A DNA stretch of 55,337 bases from Beijerinckiaceae bacterium (GCA_025458025.1 JALOTF010000005.1:1-55337); one strand, 5' to 3'; shown: positions 9,146 to 17,014, numbered from the stretch's first letter. Numbers and translations are program-made. The notes: generated from the sequence alone by a model not told the origin.

Positions 9146-10552
9146 ATGCGCTACGACATCGCCACGCTGAAATCCCGCCTCGGCGCGATCAAGACCGACG
9201 ACAACCCCGCGATCCTCAAGCAGAAAAGCCGCGATTTCTACTGGTATTCGCCGACCCTGAAGCGTCAGCTGGATCAGGTGATCGCGGATATCATGGTCAC
9301 GCCGAAGACCGAGGATGAACTCATCCACGTGCTGGCCACGTGCCATTCGCTCGGCATTCCCGTCACGCCGCGCGGCACGGGCACAGGCAATTATGGGCAG
9401 GCCATGCCGCTGTCGGGTGGCGTGCTGCTCGATCTCTCGGCGATGAATGCCGTGAAATCCATCGGCCATGGCCGCGTCGTCACCGAGCCCGGCGCGATCC
9501 TCGCGGAGATCGACCACGAAACGCGCGAAAAGAGCGGACAGGAACTGCGCCTTTCGCCCTCGACCTATCACACCGCGACGCTCGGCGGGTTCATCGCTGG
9601 TGGCTCGGGCGGCGTCGGTTCCATCCGCTGGGGTGGGTTGCGCGATTACGGCAACATCATCCGCCTGAAGGTCGTGACAATGGAGGCGACCCCGCGCGTG
9701 CTCGAACTCACCGGCGATGACCTTCACAAGGTGAGCCACGCCTACGGCACCAACGGTATTATCGTGGAATGCGAGGTGCCACTGGCCCCCGCTTATCCTT
9801 GGGTCGACATGATTTTCGGCTTCGATGACCTGCGGCAGGCGACCGAATTCTCGAACACCCTCGGCGAACAGGATGGCTTGCTGCTGAAGGAACTCGCGGT
9901 GATCGCCGCGCCTGCGCCGCATGATTACTTCCTGCGCCATCGCAAGTTCCTGCCGCGTGACAAGCATGCCGTGGTGCTGATGGTCGCGGATTTTGCGGCG
10001 ACCTCGCTTCTGGCCTTTGCGAAACGCTGGAAGGGCGCCGAGCTGCTGATGCGCTCGGATATCCTCGCGGACGACGAGAAGAAGGGCCTGCCGCCCGCCT
10101 TCGAACTCGCGTGGAACCACACGACCTTGCGCGCGTTGCGCGTTGACCCGAGCATTACCTATCTGCAGGTGCTCTATCCGTTCCCCAACCAGGTGGAGCT
10201 GGTGGAGAAAATCCACGCGCATTTCGGCGATGAGGTCGCCTGCCACCTCGAATTCGTGAAGTTCGACGGCAAGGTGACCTGCTTCGGCCTGCCGCTCGTG
10301 AAGTTCACCAGCGAAGAGCGGCTGGAAGAGATCATGCGCATTCACGAGGATATGGGCGCGCCGATCTTCAACCCGCATCGCTACACGCTCGAAGAGGGCG
10401 GCATGAAGCAGACGGATGAAACCCAGCTCGCCTTCAAGCGCGAGGCCGACCCGCAAGGCCTGCTGAACCCCGGCAAGATGATCGCGTGGGAAGACCCGAA
10501 TTACGATTACAAGAGCGGGAAGACGTTCCTCTTCAAGGGGTTGGGCGGGTGA
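9146..10552 (+). CDS. FAD-binding (PCMH/VAO-type) oxidoreductase, copy 1
   Basis: A 468-residue protein with the two-domain layout of FAD-linked oxidases. An N-terminal FAD-binding PCMH domain shows TPRGTGTGNYGQAMPLSGG and GGFIAGGSGGVGSIRWGG, the pyrophosphate-binding stretches. The C-terminal substrate domain ends with GLLNPGKM, a feature of GlcD-like enzymes. No HxxC-type covalent flavin site was recognised. The protein is clearly paralogous to the product at 12629-14017: both carry KSRDF[YF]WYSP near the start, HPST/SPST-type loops and GNYGQA. The start follows a GAGG ribosome site. It lies between the amidohydrolase and the reductase in one operon. The substrate is unknown. Confidence 0.88.
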   Translation: MRYDIATLKSRLGAIKTDDNPAILKQKSRDFYWYSPTLKRQLDQVIADIMVTPKTEDELIHVLATCHSLGIPVTPRGTGTGNYGQAMPLSGGVLLDLSAMNAVKSIGHGRVVTEPGAILAEIDHETREKSGQELRLSPSTYHTATLGGFIAGGSGGVGSIRWGGLRDYGNIIRLKVVTMEATPRVLELTGDDLHKVSHAYGTNGIIVECEVPLAPAYPWVDMIFGFDDLRQATEFSNTLGEQDGLLLKELAVIAAPAPHDYFLRHRKFLPRDKHAVVLMVADFAATSLLAFAKRWKGAELLMRSDILADDEKKGLPPAFELAWNHTTLRALRVDPSITYLQVLYPFPNQVELVEKIHAHFGDEVACHLEFVKFDGKVTCFGLPLVKFTSEERLEEIMRIHEDMGAPIFNPHRYTLEEGGMKQTDETQLAFKREADPQGLLNPGKMIAWEDPNYDYKSGKTFLFKGLGG

Positions 10553-11136
10553 AAATCCTCCTCGTCTATTGCCATCCCAATCCGGAGAGCTTCACCGCTT
10601 CCGTGAAGGCTGTGGCCGTGGAAACGCTTCAGCGCGCGGGGCATGAGGTGGATGTGCTCGACCTCTATGCCGCAGGCTTCGATCCCGTGATGAGCCGCGA
10701 CGAGCGCGCGGGCTATCACACGCGCGGCGAGAACCGCGTGCCGGTCGCCAGCCATCTCGACCGAGTGCAGCAGGCGGAGGGGCTGCTGTTCGTCTACCCC
10801 ACTTGGTGGTACGCCCAGCCCGCGATGCTCAAGGGCTGGCTGGAGCGCGTGCTAATTCCGCACGAGACCTTCACGATGCCCGAGGGGAACCAACCCATTC
10901 GCGGCCTGATGACGAATATCCGCTTCCTCGGCGTGCTGACCTCGCTGGGCTCGCCGAAATGGTGGTGGTGGATCATGGGCATGCCCGGCCGGCGCATCCT
11001 GCTCACGGGCATCCGGGCGCTCTGCGCGCCGCGCTGCAAGACGCTCTGGCTCGCGCTCCACCGCATCGATGTGGTGGGCGAGGAGGCGCGCAAGGCGCAT
11101 CTCGCGAAGGTGGGGGAGGTTTTGGGGAAGTTATGA
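10549..11136 (+). CDS. Flavodoxin-fold NAD(P)H-dependent oxidoreductase, copy 1
   Basis: A 195-residue protein of the NQO1/MdaB (Flavodoxin_2, PF02525) family. MKILLVYCHPNPESFTASVK is the FMN/FAD phosphate-binding opening, and FVYPTWWYAQPAMLKGWLER is the conserved second flavin loop. Such enzymes reduce quinones, nitro or azo groups, or free flavin with NAD(P)H. The GTG start overlaps the stop of the FAD oxidase (GTGA) and gives 195 residues, exactly the length of the paralogue at 12029-12616. The pairing of the two flavoproteins recurs in the opposing operon, which suggests they act together. Confidence 0.88.
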   Translation: MKILLVYCHPNPESFTASVKAVAVETLQRAGHEVDVLDLYAAGFDPVMSRDERAGYHTRGENRVPVASHLDRVQQAEGLLFVYPTWWYAQPAMLKGWLERVLIPHETFTMPEGNQPIRGLMTNIRFLGVLTSLGSPKWWWWIMGMPGRRILLTGIRALCAPRCKTLWLALHRIDVVGEEARKAHLAKVGEVLGKL

Positions 11137-11139
11137 CGT

Positions 11140-11228
11140 GTCATCCCCGACGCCGAAGGCGAGCGGGGGTTCATTGTTGGAAGCAGGGCCTGGATTCCTG
11201 CTCGCTGCTGCGCAGCGTCGGGAATGAC
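11140..11228. repeat. 89-bp interspersed palindromic repeat, copy B
   Basis: The ends are GTCATCCCCGACGC (11140) and GCGTCGGGAATGAC (to 11228), almost perfectly inverted. It is related to copy A at 7611-7700. It fills the gap between the convergent reductase and creatininase genes and could also fold as a bidirectional transcription stop. Together the two copies bracket the three-gene amidohydrolase operon. Confidence 0.7.
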
Positions 11229-11237
11229 AGGTTGCGC

Positions 11238-12026
11238 TTATGCCAACTGGCTCAGCGGGAATTTCGCCACGTCTTCCAGCAATTCGATGAAGCGATCCGT
11301 CTGGAATTCCACGGCCTGCCGGCCTTTCTCGGCGGTCGCGAGATGCGCTTCGCCCGCCACGCCCTCGGGGTGGTTGTCCTCGGCGATCCAGGCCATGGAG
11401 GTGAAGCCGGTGACGCGCAACTGCTTGTATTCCTTCGCATAGCGGATCGAATTCGGCACGAAATCCACGGCCTTCGACATGTCAACCCGGTTGGGCGCGA
11501 AATGCAGCATCACGCTGGTTTCGAAATCGCCGCCATGGATGCCGTAATTGATCTCGATATCCGAGAAGAGGCCCGCCGGCACGCCGAGGCGGCGCCATGC
11601 GGTCTGCGCCACAAGCATCTGGCAACGCACGCGCAATTCCCGCGCAACAATGCCCTGCACCTCGACATTTCCACCGTGGGAATTGACGATTACCAGCTTG
11701 CGCAATCCGGCGCGCGCCACGCTCTCGCCGATCTCGGTCCAGGCCGAGATGAGGGTTTGCGCGGTGAGTGTGATGGTTCCGGGATCGCGCAGATGCTCGT
11801 TGGATTTCCCAACCGTTTGCACCGGCATGAACAGCACATCGAGATGGGCCGGGAGCTTCTTCATCACCGTGTCGCACATGCCCTGTGCGATGATGCTGTC
11901 GGTCCCGACCGAGAGATGCGGCCCATGCTGCTCGGTCGCGGCGATGGGCAGCACGACGACCGTTTTTTCCGGCTCAAGCTTTTGAAAATCGCGAGAGGTG
12001 AGATCGAACCAATGGAGTTTGCGCAT
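11238..12026 (-). CDS. Creatininase-family amidohydrolase
   Basis: A 262-residue protein of the creatininase family (PF02633). The metal-binding residues are recognisable: ATEQHGPHLSVGTD supplies E32, H34 and D43, NSHGGN supplies H117, and the HGGDFETSVML motif supplies a further Glu. The family hydrolyses cyclic or linear amide bonds (creatinine, formylated pyrimidine in archaeal flavin synthesis, the mycofactocin peptide). The ATG at 12026 is preceded by GAGGTGA at ideal spacing. A GTG two codons earlier overlaps the upstream stop and is an alternative. It is the last gene of the leftward operon FAD oxidase-reductase-creatininase. The true substrate is unknown. Confidence 0.88.
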   Translation of the reverse strand: MRKLHWFDLTSRDFQKLEPEKTVVVLPIAATEQHGPHLSVGTDSIIAQGMCDTVMKKLPAHLDVLFMPVQTVGKSNEHLRDPGTITLTAQTLISAWTEIGESVARAGLRKLVIVNSHGGNVEVQGIVARELRVRCQMLVAQTAWRRLGVPAGLFSDIEINYGIHGGDFETSVMLHFAPNRVDMSKAVDFVPNSIRYAKEYKQLRVTGFTSMAWIAEDNHPEGVAGEAHLATAEKGRQAVEFQTDRFIELLEDVAKFPLSQLA

Positions 12027-12028
12027 AG

Positions 12029-12616
12029 TCACCTCAGGGAAGAAAGCTCGGTCGTGACACGGGCGAGGAAAGCTTTCCTCTGCGCCTCATCAGCGACATT
12101 CATGTGATAGAGCGCGAGATAGCGGATGCGCGCCGAACGCGCCACGAACCAGCGCAGATAGCGCGTGATCATTTTCTTTGGCGGATTGCCGACGACGAAG
12201 GCCCGCCAGCGATCTCTCCCGTAGGTCGAGATGCCCACGACATGCCGGATATGCTGGAGCATGGGCTTCACATTCGCGGGATCTGAAAGATCGAACGTGA
12301 TGCCCGGCGAGAAGAGCCGGTCGAAAAAGCCCTTGAGCATCGCCGGAAAGCCGAAGCACCAGGTGGGGAACTGCACCACCAGGGCTTCAGCCTTGTGCAG
12401 GCGCTCCACGTAGCCCTCGATGCCTTTCCGGTTGAGGGAGGTGTCGTGGTATTCGCGCCGCATCTCGGCCGTGAGAATGGGCTCGAAGCCCTCGGCATAG
12501 AGATCACAGAGATCGACCTCATGCCCGTTCGCGCGCAAGGCCGCGACGCCCGCATCGCGGATCGCCGCATGGAAGCTCTCTTCCAGCGGATGGCAATAGA
12601 GATAGAGAATTCTCAT
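12029..12616 (-). CDS. Flavodoxin-fold NAD(P)H-dependent oxidoreductase, copy 2
   Basis: A 195-residue Flavodoxin_2 family protein. It opens with MRILYLYCHPLEESFHAAIR and has VVQFPTWCFGFPAMLKGFFD as the second flavin loop. It is a paralogue of the product at 10549-11136, with the same length, the same LDLYA/CDLYAEGFEP block and similar C-terminal basic segments. It lies between FAD oxidase copy 2 (12-nt gap) and the creatininase gene, with which it overlaps or nearly abuts. It probably reduces an intermediate, or supplies reduced flavin, in the same pathway. Confidence 0.88.
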   Translation of the reverse strand: MRILYLYCHPLEESFHAAIRDAGVAALRANGHEVDLCDLYAEGFEPILTAEMRREYHDTSLNRKGIEGYVERLHKAEALVVQFPTWCFGFPAMLKGFFDRLFSPGITFDLSDPANVKPMLQHIRHVVGISTYGRDRWRAFVVGNPPKKMITRYLRWFVARSARIRYLALYHMNVADEAQRKAFLARVTTELSSLR

Positions 12617-12628
12617 GCTCTCAGATTT

Positions 12629-14017
12629 TCATGCCTTCACAGGAACATAGCTTTTCATCTTGCCGGGGTTCAGCAAGCCGTAGGGGTCGATCTCGGCCTT
12701 GAAGCCTGCCTGATCGGCATCCACGCGCTTGTGGCGCGAGCCATCCTCGAGGCTGATGACATGCGGGTTCGCGATCATCACGCCATGCGCCTCATGCGCG
12801 TTGATGATCTCGTAGAGCCGCTCCTTCGTGGTGTAGCGAACCACTGGCAGGGCGCTGGCCGAGAGGTTGCCGCCGAAGCGGATGAACTCGCAATGCGGGA
12901 TGAGTTCTTCCGGGAACATCGCGGCGGTTTCGAGAATGCTCTCGCGCACGCGATCATGCGGGTAGAGGCATTGCAGGTAGGTGACCGAGCGGTCGGCCTT
13001 CAGCATCTGCAGGGTCGTGTGGTTCCACGTGTATTCGTAGAGCGGAACCGAGCCCGGCTCCTCGCGCGTTTGCGTTTCGAGCGTGATCGTGCCGCCGAGC
13101 GGCTCCACGATGTCGCGGAAGCTTTCCAGTGAGGCTTCGGCGATCATGCAGGCGAGGATGTGCTTGCCCTCGGGGCAGGAGGGCTTCAGCTGGCCGAAAT
13201 AATCGGGTAGGGGCCATGCGATGCCGCTCATCAGCTTCTTCACCACGCCATCGGCCTTCGCGGCTGCGAAACCGGCATCGAGCAGCTTTGCGAAATCGTC
13301 GAAGGCGACGATCACGTCATACCACGGCCATGCCGGTGCCAGCGGCATTTCCAGCGTGGTGATGATGCCCGTGGTGCCATAGGCGCGATTGATCTTCTGC
13401 GCGGCGTCGCCCCGCAATTCGATGATGCGCGGCTCGTCCTCCACGGTCACGATGCGCGCGGCGAGGATGTTTCCGGGCTCGCGCAAGCCGCCATAGGTGA
13501 CAGAGCCGACGCCCCCCGAACCGCCCGCGACGAAGCCACCGATGGTCGCCGTGCGTTTCGTGGAGGGGTGCAGGCGGATTTCCTGCCCGTGTGGCTTCAA
13601 TTCCGCATCGAGCTTGCCCATGAGCATGCCGGCACCCACACGCACGCGGCCGGGCTTCACCCATTCGATCGCGGCGAAATTCGTCATGTCGAGCAGAACG
13701 CCGCGTTCGATCGGCACGGCCTGCCCGTAATTGCCGGTGGCGCCACCGCGCGGGGTGATCGGCACGCGATGCTTCACGCAGGCCCGCACCAGCGCGATGA
13801 GATCGGCCTCGTTGCGCGGCGAAACGTAGATATCAGCGCTCTTCTGCGCGAGTTCCTCGTTGAGAATGGGGGAATACCAGAAGAAATCGCGGCTTTTCTT
13901 CCGCACCACTTTCTCTTCTGTCACCACCGGCACATCGCCGATTTCGGCCAGAACCGCCTCGATCGCGGCCGGCAAGGCAGGGTTTTCCGCAGTGATGTTT
14001 CGCGCAGGAACGTTCAT
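12629..14017 (-). CDS. FAD-binding (PCMH/VAO-type) oxidoreductase, copy 2
   Basis: A 462-residue FAD-linked oxidase. The FAD domain shows TPRGGATGNYGQAVPIERGV and GGFVAGGSGGVGSVTYGG; the C-terminus ends GLLNPGKMKSYVP. By eye it is nearly half identical to copy 1 over the FAD domain, including KKSRDFFWYSP near residue 40. It is the first gene of the leftward operon with reductase copy 2 and the creatininase gene. A -24/-12 promoter motif lies upstream at 14072-14087. The mirror-image arrangement with 7810-11136 suggests an ancient duplication of a two-flavoprotein module. Confidence 0.88.
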   Translation of the reverse strand: MNVPARNITAENPALPAAIEAVLAEIGDVPVVTEEKVVRKKSRDFFWYSPILNEELAQKSADIYVSPRNEADLIALVRACVKHRVPITPRGGATGNYGQAVPIERGVLLDMTNFAAIEWVKPGRVRVGAGMLMGKLDAELKPHGQEIRLHPSTKRTATIGGFVAGGSGGVGSVTYGGLREPGNILAARIVTVEDEPRIIELRGDAAQKINRAYGTTGIITTLEMPLAPAWPWYDVIVAFDDFAKLLDAGFAAAKADGVVKKLMSGIAWPLPDYFGQLKPSCPEGKHILACMIAEASLESFRDIVEPLGGTITLETQTREEPGSVPLYEYTWNHTTLQMLKADRSVTYLQCLYPHDRVRESILETAAMFPEELIPHCEFIRFGGNLSASALPVVRYTTKERLYEIINAHEAHGVMIANPHVISLEDGSRHKRVDADQAGFKAEIDPYGLLNPGKMKSYVPVKA

Positions 14018-14071
14018 CAGACGACGCTCTCCATGGGGCCGGGGACGCGGCCTCTTCTTGTTCGTCAGAAT

Positions 14072-14087
14072 AGCAAGCCCGGTGCCG
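14072..14087 (-). promoter_or_regulatory. Putative sigma-54 (-24/-12) promoter for the FAD oxidase 2 operon
   Basis: Read on the minus strand, CGGCACCGGGCTTGCT fits TGGCACG-N4-TTGCW very well, with GG (14086-14085) and GC (14074-14073) exactly 10 nt apart. The predicted start lies near 14061, about 44 nt ahead of the ATG at 14017. The motif faces away from the importer promoter at 14214-14229, and the two share the intervening TGCA-N9-TGCA sites. Confidence 0.65.
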
Positions 14088-14125
14088 CCGACCAGTGGCT
14101 TTGCAGCGGATCACACGTTGAATTG

Positions 14126-14142
14126 TGCATCAATCGATTGCA
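14126..14142. promoter_or_regulatory. NtrC-like enhancer site 1 (TGCA-N9-TGCA)
   Basis: A 17-bp element with TGCA at 14126-14129 and 14139-14142, the outer half-sites and spacing of the NtrC consensus TGCAC-N7-GTGCA. The inner bases depart from the consensus. It also contains the perfect palindrome CAATCGATTG. It lies 40 bp from site 2 and about 48 bp from the -24 element of the leftward promoter. Confidence 0.5.
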
Positions 14143-14165
14143 GCGCGCGCGAACCCGCGCCATCC

Positions 14166-14182
14166 TGCAAAAACATTGTGCA
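14166..14182. promoter_or_regulatory. NtrC-like enhancer site 2 (TGCA-N9-TGCA)
   Basis: A 17-bp element, TGCA at 14166-14169 and at 14179-14182 with the right-hand half extended as TGTGCA, closer to GGTGCA of the NtrC consensus. Centre-to-centre distance to site 1 is 40 bp, about four helical turns, so two dimers would lie on one DNA face. It is centred about 66 bp upstream of the predicted rightward transcript start. Confidence 0.5.
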
Positions 14183-14213
14183 TAACCAACCCGTCCAGGG
14201 GCAGAACTTACTG

Positions 14214-14229
14214 CGGCACGGGCATTGCA
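14214..14229 (+). promoter_or_regulatory. Putative sigma-54 (-24/-12) promoter for the NMT1-type importer operon
   Basis: CGGCACGGGCATTGCA matches TGGCACG-N4-TTGCW, with GG (14215-14216) and GC (14227-14228) exactly 10 nt apart. The predicted start near 14240 leaves a leader of about 56 nt before the ATG at 14296. With the two enhancer-like sites upstream this is the complete expected layout of an NtrC-activated transport operon. Confidence 0.65.
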
Positions 14230-14295
14230 GCTTTTCCTCTGCGCCCGATATCGGGGAAAGAGAGCTGACGACCAGCCCCAATGGAGACCGGACAC

Positions 14296-15324
14296 ATGAT
14301 GATGAAATATCGCCTGAACCGTCGCGCCGCGCTTGGCCTTCTGGGTGGCACGGCGGCCTCCGTGCTTGTGCCCGTCACGGGGGCCCGCGTGAACGCACAA
14401 ACCCTCGACAAGGTGAGCTACCAGACCAACTGGCGCGCACAGGCCGAGCATGGCGGCTTCTATTATGCGGTCGCCAACGGCATCTACAAAAAGTACGGCA
14501 TCGACGCGGATATCCGCATGGGCGGCCCGCAGCAGAACCCCTCGCAGCTTCTGCTCGGCGGCCGCGTGGACATGATCATGTCCAACTCGTTCGAGGCCAT
14601 CCGCTATGTCGAACAGAACCTGCCCTTCATGTGCATCGCCTCAATCTTCCAGAAGGATCCGCAGGTGCTGATCTGCCATCGCGGCGTGGGCAATGACTCG
14701 TTCGAGCAGCTCAAGGGCAAGCCGATCCTCGTGGGCGGCGCGGGCCGTACCTCGTATTGGCCGTTCCTGAAGGCGAAGTTCGGCTATACCGACGAGCAGA
14801 TCCGCCCCTACACCTTCAACATGGCGCCCTTCCTCGCGGACAAGAACATCTGCCAGCAGGGCTTCCTGTCCTCCGAGCCGTTCGCGATCCAGAAGGAAGG
14901 CGGGGTTGATCCGCTGGTGCATCTCATCGCGGATGCGGGCTTCGGCAACTACAACACCACCATCAACATTTCCCAGAAAATGGCGACCGAGAAGAAGGAC
15001 CTCGTGCAGCGCTTCGTGACTGCCTCGCTCGAGGGCTGGGCTGCCTATATGAAGAACGGCCCGGAAAACGCTGCCGCCAACGCGCTGATCAAGCGCGACA
15101 ATCCAGACATGACTGACGAGAAGATCGCATATGCGGTGAAGGTCATGAACGAGAAGGGCATTGTGATGTCCGGTGATGCGCTCAAGCTTGGCGTCGGCGC
15201 CATGACGGACGAGCGCTGGGCTTCCTTCTACAAGGACATGACCGGCGCGGGTGTTTTCCCGGCGAATATCGATGTGAAGAAGGCCTACAGCCTCGAATTC
15301 ATCAACAAGGGTGTTGGCGTCTGA
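14296..15324 (+). CDS. NMT1/THI5-type ABC transporter substrate-binding protein
   Basis: A 342-residue periplasmic binding protein of the NMT1/SsuA/ThiY family (PF09084). The N-terminus MMMKYRLNRRAALGLLGG, followed by a hydrophobic stretch and VNAQ, is a signal peptide with a twin Arg that could be Tat-exported. The mature part begins KVSYQTNWRAQAEHGGFYYA, the family's ligand-domain opening, and carries RMGGPQQNPSQLLLGGRVDM. Related receptors bind pyrimidine precursors, riboflavin, sulfonates or nitrate. The ATG at 14296 is preceded by GGAG at good spacing; an in-frame ATG at 14281 lacks a ribosome site. It is first in an operon with its ATPase and permease (1-nt and 4-nt overlaps). Confidence 0.9.
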   Translation: MMMKYRLNRRAALGLLGGTAASVLVPVTGARVNAQTLDKVSYQTNWRAQAEHGGFYYAVANGIYKKYGIDADIRMGGPQQNPSQLLLGGRVDMIMSNSFEAIRYVEQNLPFMCIASIFQKDPQVLICHRGVGNDSFEQLKGKPILVGGAGRTSYWPFLKAKFGYTDEQIRPYTFNMAPFLADKNICQQGFLSSEPFAIQKEGGVDPLVHLIADAGFGNYNTTINISQKMATEKKDLVQRFVTASLEGWAAYMKNGPENAAANALIKRDNPDMTDEKIAYAVKVMNEKGIVMSGDALKLGVGAMTDERWASFYKDMTGAGVFPANIDVKKAYSLEFINKGVGV

Positions 15325-16139
15325 TGGCATTGGCCCAGGAAACGGGCACGGCGACGGGACGGGCGGCGAAAAAGCCGCTCGTCTCGGTCCGCAGCCTGTC
15401 GAAGAAATTCTCGAACGGCACGCTCGCCCTGCGCGACGTGGATCTCGACCTGTTCCCCGGCGAGTTCGTCAGCTTGCTTGGCCCCTCGGGCTGCGGAAAA
15501 TCCACGCTTCTGCGGCTGATTTCTGATCTGTCGCAGCCCTCCGCCGGCACGATTGACTGGCCGGGGGCGGACAGTGCCGATGCCTATGGGCGGCCCGAGC
15601 ACAGCCTCGGCTTCGTTTTCCAGGAGCCGACGCTTCTCCCTTGGGCGCAGACGTTGGACAACGTCACCTTGCCTTTGCGGCTCAAGAAGATGAACCGCAC
15701 GGAAGCCGACCAGCGCGCCGCTGCCATGCTCGAACTCGTGGGCCTCAAGGGTTTCGAGAAGAGCTATCCGCGCGAACTCTCGGGCGGCATGAAGATGCGC
15801 GTTTCCATCGCCCGCGCGCTCGTGACCGAGCCGAAGGTGCTGCTGATGGACGAGCCCTTCGCGGCACTCGACGAAATCACCCGCCACAAGCTCAACGATG
15901 ATTTGTTGATGCTCTGGCAGCGCAACAGGTTCACGGCGGTTTTCGTCACCCATTCGGTGTTCGAGAGCGTCTATCTCTCCGAGCGCATTGTGGTGATGGC
16001 CGCGCGTCCGGGCCGCGTGATGAGCGAACTCATCGTGGATGCGCCATTCCCACGCGACAACCTGTTCCGCACCTCTCCCGAATATGCGCATCTCTGCCGC
16101 CTCGGCTCGGATGCGCTGAAGAAGGCCATCGACGCATGA
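15324..16139 (+). CDS. ABC transporter ATP-binding protein (nitrate/taurine/thiamine-precursor type)
   Basis: A 271-residue single ATPase subunit. Walker A is GPSGCGKST near residue 55, the Q-loop is FVFQEPTLLPW, the signature reads LSGGMKMRVSIARAL, Walker B is VLLMDEPFAALDE and the switch His is in FVTHSVFES. FQEP...LPW and FAALDEITR are typical of the SsuB/TauB/ThiZ group, matching the NMT1-type receptor. The ATG overlaps the receptor stop (TGATG) and its own stop overlaps the permease start. An N-terminal extension of about 15 residues precedes the domain. Confidence 0.93.
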   Translation: MALAQETGTATGRAAKKPLVSVRSLSKKFSNGTLALRDVDLDLFPGEFVSLLGPSGCGKSTLLRLISDLSQPSAGTIDWPGADSADAYGRPEHSLGFVFQEPTLLPWAQTLDNVTLPLRLKKMNRTEADQRAAAMLELVGLKGFEKSYPRELSGGMKMRVSIARALVTEPKVLLMDEPFAALDEITRHKLNDDLLMLWQRNRFTAVFVTHSVFESVYLSERIVVMAARPGRVMSELIVDAPFPRDNLFRTSPEYAHLCRLGSDALKKAIDA

Positions 16140-17014
16140 GCGAAGCCACGCTTGCACCCGCCACTGCGCGCGGCACCGATCAGGATACGGCCCCGGTTTT
16201 TGCCGAAGAGGCACGCATTCTCGGCATTCCCAAGAGCCGCTGGCCAGGCATCCTTTCGCCCATCGTCGTGGGCATTATCATGCTCGGCGCGTGGGAATGG
16301 GTGGTTTGGTACAAACAGATCCCGTCCTATCTCTTTCCCGGCCCGCTGGTGATCTTCCAGACGCTGCTGACGGACTGGGACACGCTGTCGGTTGCCTTGG
16401 GCATCACCTTGCGGATCACGTTTGCCGCGCTCATTGCCGCCGTGACGGTTGGCGGAGCGCTGGCCATCCTCTTCACGCAGTCGAAATGGCTGGAGCGCTC
16501 GCTATTCCCTTATGCGGTGATTTTGCAGGTGACGCCGGTGGTGGCGATTGCGCCGCTGATCATCATCCTCGTGGGCGATGTGAACCTTTCGCTGCTGATC
16601 TGCGCGTGGATTGTTGCGTTTTTCCCGATCCTGTCGAACACGATCCTCGGGCTGAACTCGGCTGACCATAACCTCGTGGCGCTTTTCCAGCTCTATGGTG
16701 CAAGCCGCTGGCAGACCATGCGCTACCTGCGCCTGCCGGCCTCGCTGCCGTATTTCCTCGGCGGGTTGAAGATTTCCGGTGGCCTCGCGCTCATCGGCGC
16801 TGTCGTGGCGGAATTCGTGGCGGGTTCGGGCGGTTCTGCCTCGGGATTGGCCTATCGCATTCTGGAATCGAGCTACCAGCTCAAGATCCCCCGCATGTTC
16901 GCGGCGCTTCTGCTGATCTCGCTGTCGGGTATCGCGATCTTCCTCGCGACCAGCTGGCTCTCGCATCGCTTACTGCATCGCTGGCACGAGAGTGCGCTGA
17001 AGCGGGAGAGCTGA
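16136..17014 (+). CDS. ABC transporter permease (SsuC/ThiX type)
   Basis: A 292-residue BPD_transp_1 permease with about six membrane helices. The ATPase-contact (EAA) loop reads ALFQLYGASRWQTMRYLRLP near residue 180-200. The first 35 residues are hydrophilic and precede the first helix. It ends the three-gene importer operon. A weak hairpin (17028-17048) without a T tract separates it from the convergent ccoS. Confidence 0.92.
   Translation: MSEATLAPATARGTDQDTAPVFAEEARILGIPKSRWPGILSPIVVGIIMLGAWEWVVWYKQIPSYLFPGPLVIFQTLLTDWDTLSVALGITLRITFAALIAAVTVGGALAILFTQSKWLERSLFPYAVILQVTPVVAIAPLIIILVGDVNLSLLICAWIVAFFPILSNTILGLNSADHNLVALFQLYGASRWQTMRYLRLPASLPYFLGGLKISGGLALIGAVVAEFVAGSGGSASGLAYRILESSYQLKIPRMFAALLLISLSGIAIFLATSWLSHRLLHRWHESALKRES

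Noticed and set aside
7810-12026. A standard creatinine degradation pathway
   Set aside because: The creatininase-family and cytosine-deaminase-like enzymes alone do not prove it; no creatinase, sarcosine oxidase or hydantoinase gene is present.
14018-14295. A TPP or FMN riboswitch controlling the NMT1-type importer
   Set aside because: The conserved thiamine-box and FMN-element sequences were not found in this gap, and the leader after the predicted start is too short (about 56 nt).
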